A DNA stretch of 64,000 bases, from the NCBI RefSeq assembly GCF_001708965.1, contig NZ_LVJW01000003.1:682001-746000 (forward strand), written 5' to 3'. The notes under the pieces were generated by a model. That model did no database searches. It was given only the letters and a program-made list of their open reading frames with translations, and had not been told where the DNA came from. Position numbers and translations under genes: made by a program. The stretch is from Candidatus Thiodiazotropha endoloripes. GTDB taxonomy: Bacteria > Pseudomonadota > Gammaproteobacteria > Chromatiales > Chromatiaceae. Shown one piece after another: positions 9,747 to 18,406 of this stretch; within the stretch, counting starts at the first letter, position 1; the number at the start of each line of letters is the position of its first letter.

Positions 9747-10574
9747 ATGACCATGAATGAAAATCTGACAGTATTAGAAATAGATGGTGAACGTCTTTTC
9801 ACTATTGAGCACTTTCCCAAACAGACTGAGCCAACGAAGGCCTATATTTTCGTACATCCATTTGCTGAGGAGAAGCTTTGGAGTCATAGAGTCTACGTGA
9901 CAACAGCAAGAGCATTTTGCGATCAAGGGATGCTGGTTGCCCGCTTTGATTTTCGCGGTCACGGAGATAGTGACGGTGATTATGATGAAGCCTCATTGAA
10001 GAGACACCTGACAGATATCAGTACTGTTGTCGATCATGTCAAGAAGGCAAATCCGTCAATAAAACATATAGGACTGTTCGGCTTGCGGCTTGGTGCAACC
10101 CTTGCAACCTTAACTGCATTATCAAGAGGTGATATTGAGGAATTGATATTATGGGATCCTATTCTGGATGGCGACAGGTACATGCAGGAAATACTTCGCA
10201 GTAATCTTGCTTCGCAAATGGCGATCAAAGGAAAAGTTGAAGTAACCAGGGATGAACTGGTGGATAAAATGAAGTCTGGTGAGGCAGTTAATATAGAAGG
10301 GTACTACATCAACTATAATTACTTTCAGGAAATATCTTCAATCAATCTGTTGGATCGAGATTACCCGGAAAATTTGAGCTGCTGTATATTGCAGGTAGTA
10401 AGGAATCCAAAGCAACCGATAAACAAACAGTATCTTCAGTTCTCCGAGAAATTCAGTAATAACCCAACCCTCGATAAGGCACATGAACAGCAGTTCTGGA
10501 AGGAGATTAAATCATTTTACGATCGGGCTGATAATCTTTTAACGAGATCATTATCATGGTTGGAAAGCAAATGA
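9747..10574 (+). CDS. Exosortase A-associated alpha/beta hydrolase, type 2-like
   Basis: A 275-residue alpha/beta-hydrolase-fold protein of the kind found in exosortase A loci (hydrolase 2 family). The oxyanion-region motif HPFAEEKLWSHRVYV (about residues 37-51) and FDFRGHGDSDGDYDE (about 71-85) are typical. The nucleophile elbow reads GLFGLRLGATLA, so arginine stands where serine normally does, making classical esterase activity doubtful. There is no signal peptide. It lies 20 bp after the MBOAT gene and overlaps the second hydrolase. An ATG at 9753 is an alternative start. Confidence 0.75.
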   Translation: MTMNENLTVLEIDGERLFTIEHFPKQTEPTKAYIFVHPFAEEKLWSHRVYVTTARAFCDQGMLVARFDFRGHGDSDGDYDEASLKRHLTDISTVVDHVKKANPSIKHIGLFGLRLGATLATLTALSRGDIEELILWDPILDGDRYMQEILRSNLASQMAIKGKVEVTRDELVDKMKSGEAVNIEGYYINYNYFQEISSINLLDRDYPENLSCCILQVVRNPKQPINKQYLQFSEKFSNNPTLDKAHEQQFWKEIKSFYDRADNLLTRSLSWLESK

Positions 10575-11539
10575 AGACAACGCCGGTACTATTCGATAAC
10601 AGGGATGGATATAAGTTATATGGAATTTTTGAACAACCCGAACACAGCAGATCCAATACCACAGTATTGTTACTCTCACCAGGCGTGAAAATGCGTGTTG
10701 GTCCCCACCGTCTCTATAACAAGCTTTCAAAGCAGCTTGTTGAACATGGCGTCAATGTTTTCAGATTCGACTTTTTTGGGTTGGGTGATTCTGAAGGTGT
10801 TATAGAGGAATCAGTACTAAAAGATGTCTACAACACCATTCTGGATGGTCGCTTTATCGGTGATACAGTAGACGCCATGAACTGGCTTGAAACTAATCAG
10901 GATCAAAATCAGTTCATTCTAGGTGGACTGTGTGGTGGTGCACTTACCGGTCTATTGACAGCCTGTGAGGATGAACGGGTCACAGGATTGCTCGCACTCG
11001 GGCTTATCAATGTATTCGAGGGTGGTGAGGATAATTTTGGTAAGTTCGTGACTGAAGGTCAGCTTAGCTCTTTAAAGGATGGCTACATCAAAAAACTCAC
11101 AGACCTGAACTCATGGAAAAGGCTGTTAACGTTTAAAAGTGATTTCAGGGTTATTTTTAAAATACTGCTGAAGCCGCTACGCAAACTAACAGGCAGTGTA
11201 CAATCCAGCAAATCCGAGGATACGGAACTTGCCATGCCAAAAGCGCTTCAGGGAAGTAATGTAAATCCAAAATTTGCACCCTCATTTTTCAAAATGTTAA
11301 AAAATTCAAAAAAGATGTTACTGATTTTCAGCGGTGCAGACAGGTTGTTGTGGGAGTTTGAAGAGAAATTTGAAAACATCTACAAAAAAAAGTTGAAACC
11401 ATATAAAGACAGTTATCAGATACATACGATTCCTGAGGCGAATCACATACTGGCAAGTAGAGAGTGGGAAGCATCTGTCTACAAATACGTGAGTGAATGG
11501 CTAACGACAAATTACCCGAACACTCAACTATCCAAATAG
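10571..11539 (+). CDS. Exosortase A-associated alpha/beta hydrolase, type 1-like
   Basis: A 322-residue alpha/beta-hydrolase-fold protein related to hydrolase 1 of exosortase A clusters. FRFDFFGLGDSEG lies near residue 62, the nucleophile elbow is GGLCGGALTG with cysteine instead of serine, GADRLLW near residue 255 supplies the acid, and EANHILAS near 300 supplies the histidine. A Cys-Asp-His triad is therefore possible. The start at 10571 gives an ATGA overlap with the preceding stop; 10556 is a longer alternative. It is the last gene of the cluster before a 0.5-kb gap. Confidence 0.75.
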   Translation: MKTTPVLFDNRDGYKLYGIFEQPEHSRSNTTVLLLSPGVKMRVGPHRLYNKLSKQLVEHGVNVFRFDFFGLGDSEGVIEESVLKDVYNTILDGRFIGDTVDAMNWLETNQDQNQFILGGLCGGALTGLLTACEDERVTGLLALGLINVFEGGEDNFGKFVTEGQLSSLKDGYIKKLTDLNSWKRLLTFKSDFRVIFKILLKPLRKLTGSVQSSKSEDTELAMPKALQGSNVNPKFAPSFFKMLKNSKKMLLIFSGADRLLWEFEEKFENIYKKKLKPYKDSYQIHTIPEANHILASREWEASVYKYVSEWLTTNYPNTQLSK

Positions 11540-12066
11540 TGATTAAACAAGAATATCGAACAGAATCATCGAAGGTGATGACTTCGGTTGTTGAGTCGGA
11601 CATGCGGGAGAAAAAACCAGACTGCATTAATGTTTTTTATGAAGCTCACTCCATAAGCAAATTATGAATTACGTTACTCCAGCGGTTTTGTGAAGAGGTA
11701 CCGAAATAGCAAATTCAGATTAATCAAAAATGAGAAATTAAACAGATAAAACAGCTCAAGAAACAGTAGGTTATCATTTTTTAGAACTCATGCTCATAGG
11801 TTATCTGACCTGGTTCACACACACTTAATATTTATTCTACTAATATAGTCCCTGAATCAGGGCAAAAATCAACTGAGCTTGAGTATGTGGATTCTGGTTG
11901 CGAAATAGAATCATTTCAGACGAGTTGGCGTATTGGCAGGGGAATTAAATTCGTATTATGCCATACACCAAAAACCGGTCAGCAACCGTGGATAGGTTTA
12001 AAAAAACTTGAGCAACGTATATCGAGACCCTGACTAAAGACAAAATTGGAATATTGAGATCGTAAG
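11540..12066. other. AT-rich intergenic region
   Basis: About 530 bp between the exosortase cluster and the secreted-protein gene. A GTG-started reading frame of 42 codons (11539-11667) touches the preceding stop but shows no recognisable motif. A small palindrome CCCTGAATCAGGG is present near 11850. No clear terminator or sigma54 site was seen. Confidence 0.4.
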
Positions 12067-12876
12067 ATGAAATACTCACATACTATTATTTTTGGGTTGT
12101 TGTTACTGTTATCCGGTTCTGCCTATTCAGTACAAGGACTACCTTTTACTACTTCATTTGAGAGTGGCGATCTCAGCGACTGGTTCTGGGGTAATGATAC
12201 AAATACCACAGTAATAAATACAACCGATGCCTATGATGGAAACTACTGTGCCCAGATCAACTACAGCGCCACTGAGAATTGGGACAACTATCTCGATTAC
12301 TACTTTGGAGATCATGTAAGTATCGGGTCCCATACTCGTGGTGAAGCTGCAAACGAGTTATGGTTAAAACTCAGTGTTAAATATGACGAGCGGTTTACAC
12401 CGAGTGGTAAGCAGAAACTAGCCTTGGTCAATTATACAAATGGCCAGGACAGTCAGCGTCGATATCAGGTTATTGTCTATAACTACCAGGGTGAATACGC
12501 CATTGAGCATAGTTACATCAATGATTGGCGTTTCTTCCTCCTGCCACAAAATGTGGGTGGTGCTGCCAGCCCAGTTAGACCTGGTCAGTGGGATACATTG
12601 AAAGTCTATTTCAGGAACAATACGCCAGGCGCTTCGGACGGCATCGTCAGAATGTGGGTTAATAATGTGCTCAAGGTAGAGTATACGAATGTCAATCTCA
12701 GGGAATCTACAAATTTCAACCCGAACAAATTGATCCTCTCCAGCTGGGTTGATAATCGGGTTACCAGTGAAAACGGCATCATCTACCATGATGATTACTA
12801 TCTGGGTGAAACGGACCCGGATTCAGGTACGCCGGCAAACGCCCCGCCTTCACCGCCTACACTACTGAATCAGTAA
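12067..12876 (+). CDS. Secreted beta-sandwich protein resembling polysaccharide lyases
   Basis: A 269-residue exported protein with a clear signal peptide (hydrophobic core about residues 6-20, cleavage near SAYSVQG). The mature part begins with LPFTTSFESGDLSDWFW and is rich in aromatic and Asn/Asp residues, with the alternating pattern of a jelly-roll or concanavalin-like fold seen in polysaccharide lyases and carbohydrate-binding proteins. It ends in a proline-rich tail PPSPPTLLNQ without a PEP-CTERM anchor. Position just after the exosortase cluster suggests that it modifies or binds the exported polysaccharide, but the fold assignment is by eye only. A strong terminator follows immediately. 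Confidence 0.6.
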   Translation: MKYSHTIIFGLLLLLSGSAYSVQGLPFTTSFESGDLSDWFWGNDTNTTVINTTDAYDGNYCAQINYSATENWDNYLDYYFGDHVSIGSHTRGEAANELWLKLSVKYDERFTPSGKQKLALVNYTNGQDSQRRYQVIVYNYQGEYAIEHSYINDWRFFLLPQNVGGAASPVRPGQWDTLKVYFRNNTPGASDGIVRMWVNNVLKVEYTNVNLRESTNFNPNKLILSSWVDNRVTSENGIIYHDDYYLGETDPDSGTPANAPPSPPTLLNQ

Positions 12877-12888
12877 ATTTCTAGTGGA

Positions 12889-12930
12889 CCCACCACCATC
12901 CTGTAACGGATGGTGGTGGGCTTTTATTTC
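12889..12930 (+). terminator. Rho-independent terminator after the secreted lyase-like gene
   Basis: CCCACCACCATCC (12889-12901) pairs perfectly with GGATGGTGGTGGG (12908-12920) around a 6-nt loop, followed by CTTTTATTTC. The 13-bp GC-rich stem 13 bp after the stop is a convincing terminator. Confidence 0.9.
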
Positions 12931-13637
12931 GTCTATCGTTCGTCGTGAACAGCTCTAAAACAGCACTCAATCATACAGATGACTGAGGTATGAAGGTGTC
13001 TGCAACTTGAGGTTCGTTATAGCCATAGAATCAACTGCAGACAGTCTGATTCCATTACTGTGTAAAAACGGGTCTTCTTTTCCTCATGGTTCAATGTCGA
13101 TAAACACTCCAAAAAACCCAATTCATTGAAAATCACCCAAAAATAATAATAAGCTTAACTTTGTGGGAGAAAGATTATGTCATTGGATTCTGTCGAAATA
13201 TAAATACTATTAAATACAAATGACATAATCATAAATTAATGATTATGATAAGCCGTAAGTAAATCCTCAAAAGCTCTTGTTGCTGCTGCAAATGTTAAAT
13301 AGCTTGTTTTAAAAAAGGATTAATCTAGTCTTAACTATGTGGTGAGTGGGAGGGCAGAGGCGACAATTACCTGCTGATGGATTGGTAGGGGGTTTCAGAC
13401 ATAAGAGGGTGCTGCTCATAATGTGTGAGATAGCTGATATCTGAACTCATTATAATAAAAACAGATCAGATCTAGTGAGATTAATTATCGTGGTCCGGGG
13501 TGTACCGATTATTATCATCCATAGTTAGAGATTATTTAAGAGTATACAGAGATCGAGATCAATTGAGACTCCATCTTAAGTGGTGAATGCGTTGGAATTT
13601 CAAAATTTAGGGTTGTGCGGGGTATTTATAAAAAACG
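12931..13637. other. AT-rich intergenic region with nested inverted repeats
   Basis: About 700 bp without a supported gene. The main structure is a nested inverted repeat: ATTATGTCATT (13174-13184) is answered by AATGACATAAT (13219-13229), and CATAATCAT (13224-13232) by ATGATTATG (13239-13247). It may carry the promoter or regulatory elements for the PhnD-type gene at 13638. Confidence 0.45.
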
Positions 13638-14540
13638 ATGTTATGGCTGAAGCATATTGGTTGTTTCAAACTGGATGGCGTTAAAATACATGATTCACGG
13701 CGAGTCCTTTCAGGATTCGCTGTGTGGTTATTTGTCTCTACGATCACGTATGCTTCAGAAAGTCTGGTAATGGGTGTGCATCCATACCGACCCCACAATG
13801 AACTGAAAGAGATGTTTCAGCCGTTGGCGGATTACCTGAGTATGGAGTTGGATCAGAAGATCGAGGTTAGAATCGGGGATTCCTACCAGTCTCATATTGA
13901 TGCAATCCTTGCCGGTGATGTGGATTTTGCCTATATCGGACCTTCGTTGTTTGTTAGTTTGACGCGCACTAGTAACGATATTCCGGTATTGGCCCGATTG
14001 GAAATCAATGGTAAACCGACTTTTACCGGTAAAATCATCGTTAGTGATGATAGTGGGATAAATGATATTGAAGACCTCAAACAACGCCAATTTGCTTTTG
14101 GCAACAGATCTTCAACCATGAGTCATCTGATACCAAGACAGATGTTGTATGAGGCTGGTATCGACTTAGATGATCTCGCCGGATATCACCACTACAGTAA
14201 CCATAATAATGTTGCTATGGCAGTTCTTGCAGGTGATGCCGATGCGGGCGCAGTCAAAGAAGCGGTTTTTGAAAAATATAGGAAACATGGAATCGTAGCC
14301 ATTGAGACAACTGAGGCAGTATCAGAACATCTATTTATCGGCACGTTGAAAACCGACAGCCAGTTACTCAAAGAGTTGAAAATGGCACTATTAAATCTCG
14401 ATCACAAAAACAGTGATACTGCGTCTGTTCTGAAACCCATTAAGCAGACGGCAACTGCACTGGTGCAAACCAGCTACCAGGACTACGATGCCTTGAGGGA
14501 GATTCTGAATACCCTCGAACAGAGGGGGGTAATGTGGTAG
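13638..14540 (+). CDS. PhnD-type periplasmic substrate-binding protein
   Basis: A 300-residue phosphate/phosphonate-type periplasmic binding protein. An N-terminal hydrophobic stretch (GFAVWLFVSTITYASES, about residues 31-47) acts as export signal behind an unusually long n-region, so the start at 13638 is uncertain. Typical features are VMGVHPYRPHNELKEMFQPL and the AGDVDFAYIGPSLFV motif. No ABC permease or ATPase genes are nearby; instead its end overlaps a GGDEF-EAL gene by 7 bp. In such pairs the binding protein usually acts as a ligand sensor rather than a transporter part. Ligand unknown. Confidence 0.82.
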   Translation: MLWLKHIGCFKLDGVKIHDSRRVLSGFAVWLFVSTITYASESLVMGVHPYRPHNELKEMFQPLADYLSMELDQKIEVRIGDSYQSHIDAILAGDVDFAYIGPSLFVSLTRTSNDIPVLARLEINGKPTFTGKIIVSDDSGINDIEDLKQRQFAFGNRSSTMSHLIPRQMLYEAGIDLDDLAGYHHYSNHNNVAMAVLAGDADAGAVKEAVFEKYRKHGIVAIETTEAVSEHLFIGTLKTDSQLLKELKMALLNLDHKNSDTASVLKPIKQTATALVQTSYQDYDALREILNTLEQRGVMW

Positions 14541-17125
14541 AGCAATTAAATCGCAAACCATTTCTACTGCTTGTCAGTATCTCAACGCTGTTGTTCATAT
14601 TGATGCTGTTTGGAGCGGTATGGTTATTTATCAAACATCAGCACGAGCATCATATGGAGGTAACCAAAGCATTAGCCAGAGGTCAAATGGAAGTCATCTC
14701 TTTTATTACCCAGGAAGAGTTGCAGAAAGGAAACTACGATACCATTGCGTTATTGTTCAAGCAGTGGGCGAGTCAGTATGTTGAAGTAGATGAGGTCGAA
14801 TTGATCTCAAAAAATGGTTTCATGATCGCCGGTTATGGTCCACTGAATCCGGCTGATAGGAGATTTGTAACGGAAAAGGAGATTACCTATTCCTATCGTG
14901 GTAATGCCAAATTAATGATGGCATACAGCTTGGAGGGAGCGCATAAGCTAACCAGCGATCTTGTTTTTCAGATGATCCTGGCAGGTTTGAGTATCTCTTT
15001 TGTCTTTTCACTGCTTTTCTATCTGTTTGCATCACGCAGACAGGAAGCGGGCCTGCTCACCAATATGGTTGATGAGCTGAAAGATGCAGAATCACGCAAT
15101 AAGCGTCTGGCTGCATACCCTAAAGCTAATCCTAATCCCATAGCTGCCTTTGAACTGGATGGTAAGGAAATATTTTACAATCCGGCATTCAAACGGTTGA
15201 TCGATCTTTTGCATGCCAAGGATAGTAGTGTCTTATTGCCGGATGATCATGCTGAGATTCTCAAAAGAATCGGTAGTGGAGAGAATCAACTCTATGCGGA
15301 AGTGGATACCGGATACAAACATCTACTGCTGCACTATCAGTGGATTGATCTGGTGCAAGAGGTCTATGTCTACATACAGGATGTAACGGCGCTACGGTTA
15401 GCTGAGCAGGCCTTGATCGATGAGAGAAATCAGGCACGTACTACATTATCATCGATTGCAGATGCTGTTGTAACAACTGATGCAAATGGTCGAGTTGTCT
15501 ATATGAATGATGCTGCCTTGAAAATACTCGATCAAGATGCAGAGTCCGTCATTGGGAAACACTTTGAGGCGGTATTCGTCCTGATGGATGAAGAGCTGGA
15601 TACTCAAATTGATGATCTGTTAGTGAAGTGTCAGTTGAACAAGACAGGGGCTGTCGTGAGTCAGTTGGCCCGAATGGCGTTGGTTGATGGTAATAATCTG
15701 CATGTGAATATTACTGCCAACCGGATTCTGGCGAAAGATAAGGAGATGTCAGGTATCGTTGTTGTTATCAGGGATGTGACAAGGGAAAGACGTTTACAGG
15801 AGGAGCTATACCGGCAGGCGAGCCATGACAATCTTACTGAACTGCTGAATCGTAGTGCATTTGAATCACACTTGGAACAATCTTTGGAGTCGGCAAGAAA
15901 GCGGGGCCATGAACATATCCTCTGTTTTATGGATTTGGATCAATTCAAAGTAGTCAATGATACTTGTGGCCATGTGGCAGGAGATGAACTGCTAAGACAG
16001 ATCGCAGCAATTATGCGTCGCCATTTTCGTGATAGCGATGTGCTCGCACGTGTGGGTGGGGATGAATTCGGTGCAATTTTAACTGATTGTCCTCTTTCCA
16101 TGGCACAGGATCGTGTGAATGGATTACGCAAAGAGATTCAGGAGCATACCTTCACCTGGCAGGAGCATAACTTCCGCATCAGTATCAGTATAGGGATTGC
16201 AGAGATTGATCAATATAGTGAGAGTATTGGAATGCTGATGAGCTCAGTGGATGCGGCCTGTTACTCCGCCAAGGATTCTGGCAGAAACTGTATTACTGTC
16301 TATCAACGGGACAGCAGTTCCACTAAACAGCTGTTAGGGCAAATGCAGTGGGTGTCACAAATTAACAATGCGTTAAGTGAGGATCGATTGGTTCTCTATG
16401 CGCAGCCTATTGCAGACTTACAGAGTAATGATTTGGTGATCAAGGGAGTTGAGATTTTGGTCAGGATGAGATCTCAGGAAGGTGAGCTCATTCCACCTGG
16501 GGCTTTTCTACCATCCGCAGAACGGTATGACTTAATAGATCGTATCGACTACTCTGTGATCGAAAAAGTCATGCGGCTTCTTTCCCAATCTGGACCTGAT
16601 CACCCTGACTGTTTTATCAATATCTCAGGAATGACATTAAGTCGGAATGAACTTTCAGCCAAGCTTAAATTGTTGCTGGATAAGTACCAGATTAATCCAC
16701 AAAAGCTGGTTTTCGAGGTGACAGAGACGGCAGCGATACAAAACCTAACAAGCGCACTTAAAATAATTAACGACTTGAAAGAGCTTGGTTGCCGGTTTGC
16801 CCTGGATGATTTTGGCTCTGGCCTATCATCTTTCGGTTATCTCAAGAATCTGCCAATCGATTTCGTTAAAATAGATGGAATGTTCGTAAAAGAGATCAAT
16901 AAGAATCCTGTTGATAAGGGTATGGTGGAAGCGATTAAAACAGTTGCCGACACTATGGGATTGGTTACCATAGCTGAGTTTGTGGAGGACAGTCTGATTC
17001 AGGAGGAGCTTAAAAGGGTTGGTATATATTATGCTCAAGGGTACAGTATTGCACGACCAAAGCCGATCGAAGACTATATAAATAGTAGAAATGGACAAAG
17101 CAATATCATCTGGTTGTCAACCTAA
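14534..17125 (+). CDS. Membrane-bound PAS-GGDEF-EAL cyclic-di-GMP enzyme
   Basis: An 863-residue inner-membrane signalling protein. Two transmembrane segments (about residues 9-33 and 144-167) flank a periplasmic sensor region; a PAS-like region spans about 190-290 and a clear PAS about 300-420. The cyclase domain has intact GGDEF at 508-512 with an RxxD inhibitory site at 499-502. The phosphodiesterase domain has Glu640 (EIL in place of EAL), NIS at 696-698, Glu728, DDFGSG at 758-763, and Lys779, so both activities look possible. The GTG start lies inside the preceding PhnD gene, implying a sensor pair in which ligand binding in the periplasm tunes c-di-GMP. Confidence 0.93.
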   Translation: MVEQLNRKPFLLLVSISTLLFILMLFGAVWLFIKHQHEHHMEVTKALARGQMEVISFITQEELQKGNYDTIALLFKQWASQYVEVDEVELISKNGFMIAGYGPLNPADRRFVTEKEITYSYRGNAKLMMAYSLEGAHKLTSDLVFQMILAGLSISFVFSLLFYLFASRRQEAGLLTNMVDELKDAESRNKRLAAYPKANPNPIAAFELDGKEIFYNPAFKRLIDLLHAKDSSVLLPDDHAEILKRIGSGENQLYAEVDTGYKHLLLHYQWIDLVQEVYVYIQDVTALRLAEQALIDERNQARTTLSSIADAVVTTDANGRVVYMNDAALKILDQDAESVIGKHFEAVFVLMDEELDTQIDDLLVKCQLNKTGAVVSQLARMALVDGNNLHVNITANRILAKDKEMSGIVVVIRDVTRERRLQEELYRQASHDNLTELLNRSAFESHLEQSLESARKRGHEHILCFMDLDQFKVVNDTCGHVAGDELLRQIAAIMRRHFRDSDVLARVGGDEFGAILTDCPLSMAQDRVNGLRKEIQEHTFTWQEHNFRISISIGIAEIDQYSESIGMLMSSVDAACYSAKDSGRNCITVYQRDSSSTKQLLGQMQWVSQINNALSEDRLVLYAQPIADLQSNDLVIKGVEILVRMRSQEGELIPPGAFLPSAERYDLIDRIDYSVIEKVMRLLSQSGPDHPDCFINISGMTLSRNELSAKLKLLLDKYQINPQKLVFEVTETAAIQNLTSALKIINDLKELGCRFALDDFGSGLSSFGYLKNLPIDFVKIDGMFVKEINKNPVDKGMVEAIKTVADTMGLVTIAEFVEDSLIQEELKRVGIYYAQGYSIARPKPIEDYINSRNGQSNIIWLST

Positions 17126-17360
17126 GCGATCAATCACACCATTAACATGCTTTGTATAAGATATACCATACGCAAAAATGAATGGTATTGTAGAGTTGTT
17201 TGTCGAGTGTAAGTATTATCCTTTGATAAAATCTTGAAGCTTGATGAGTTATCTTCCCTTGTAGCCGGGGGTGAAAATTAATTAGAAGTAAAATCAGTGA
17301 ATATATAGTTATCAATAATAATACTTGTTTGTTTTAGGAATTATTAGGTTTGAAGGCTGC

Positions 17361-17978
17361 ATGGACAAAGAGATAACCCATTCATTCTACTCAACTACAG
17401 CATGGCTACTACAACGACTTATCTATCCTCTATGTCGGCTATACTATTTTAAGTTAATGCGTGTAAGGCTTGTAGATGTATCTGATTTGGAAAAAACAGA
17501 TACGCCTCTTCTACTTGCTGTTGCGCCACACACCAAGCATTCTGATGTGGTAATAGTTCCGGCCTCAGTTCCTTTTCATTTGTTACCTGTCAGATGGTTG
17601 GCTGATGAAAAAATATTTACCAATCGCTTGAAATCCTACTGGCTGAAGCTATGGGGAGCGATTCCGGTAAAACGGAGCGTCCACGGTGAGTTGCTTCGTG
17701 AAGACATCGATACAATTCTTGAGTTTACCCAGAGTGGTCAATGTATTGGCGTATTTCCTGAGTGCTGTCTGGTAGGGGGGTATTTTGGTGAATTACACCA
17801 AAACCTGATATCGCAGGCTCTAATACGGAAGTTGCCTGTTTATCCAATTGGGCTCAGTGTTTCAGAGGGATCTGCCTTGGATGATAAACTCACACAAACA
17901 GATTCAAGAATATCGGTTCAGATTGGTGAGTTACTATCAAAGCCGGAAGATCTGTTGGATAGGTGGACAAACTTGTAG
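17361..17978 (+). CDS. PlsC-like acyltransferase
   Basis: A 205-residue protein of the glycerophospholipid acyltransferase family. The catalytic H-x4-D motif is present as HTKHSD near residue 50. The second block, usually FPEG, reads FPECCLVGG, with cysteine replacing the glycine. The protein is short and has weak N-terminal hydrophobicity. The ATG at 17361 with GAAGG upstream is preferred to a TTG at 17325. It stands alone between the c-di-GMP gene and a convergent PEP-CTERM gene. Lipid substrate unknown. Confidence 0.7.
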   Translation: MDKEITHSFYSTTAWLLQRLIYPLCRLYYFKLMRVRLVDVSDLEKTDTPLLLAVAPHTKHSDVVIVPASVPFHLLPVRWLADEKIFTNRLKSYWLKLWGAIPVKRSVHGELLREDIDTILEFTQSGQCIGVFPECCLVGGYFGELHQNLISQALIRKLPVYPIGLSVSEGSALDDKLTQTDSRISVQIGELLSKPEDLLDRWTNL

Positions 17979-18406
17979 TTTGAGACTTTTGTGGACTACT
18001 CGATATGTATCTGCTCAGGCTCAAACGAATCGAGTGAGAAGTGATGGTATAGATCACTCTCTGCTTCCAACCAACCCCCGTAATCTAGTATTAGCGATCA
18101 GAGGAACGAAAAGTAAGTGGGCTGCGATTGCTCTTATGAACTAACGGTTAGTAATATTATTTATAGTTTGAACGAGACTGGCTATCGCTGGAGATGCAAT
18201 CCAACGAATGAGTTAGGTTTAATAAAGCTTCTCTGTTGTAAACAAGGCAGAGACCTGAAGCGATGATTAAAAACTCCGTAATGAGTTGTGAAACAATTTG
18301 ATAGTAAACATGAGTTGCTTTGTATATTGACAATACACAGCCACAGGACAAGGTACCTGCGTCCCTGTGGCTGTATCGTGTGAGAACGGACGAACTTCAA
18401 TGCCAG
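17979..18406. other. Intergenic region between convergent genes
   Basis: About 430 bp with no supported gene. The only strong structure is the hairpin at 18337-18374, described separately. Confidence 0.4.
18337..18374 (-). terminator. Hairpin after the PEP-CTERM gene
   Basis: ACAGCCACAGG (18337-18347) pairs perfectly with CCTGTGGCTGT (18364-18374) around a 16-nt loop. It lies 33 bp past the stop of the minus-strand PEP-CTERM gene. No long T-run follows, so termination is likely but not certain. Confidence 0.55.

Noticed and set aside
11930-11960. Possible sigma54 promoter TTGGCAGGGGAATTAAATTC
   Set aside because: The -12 GC element is missing, so the match is too weak.
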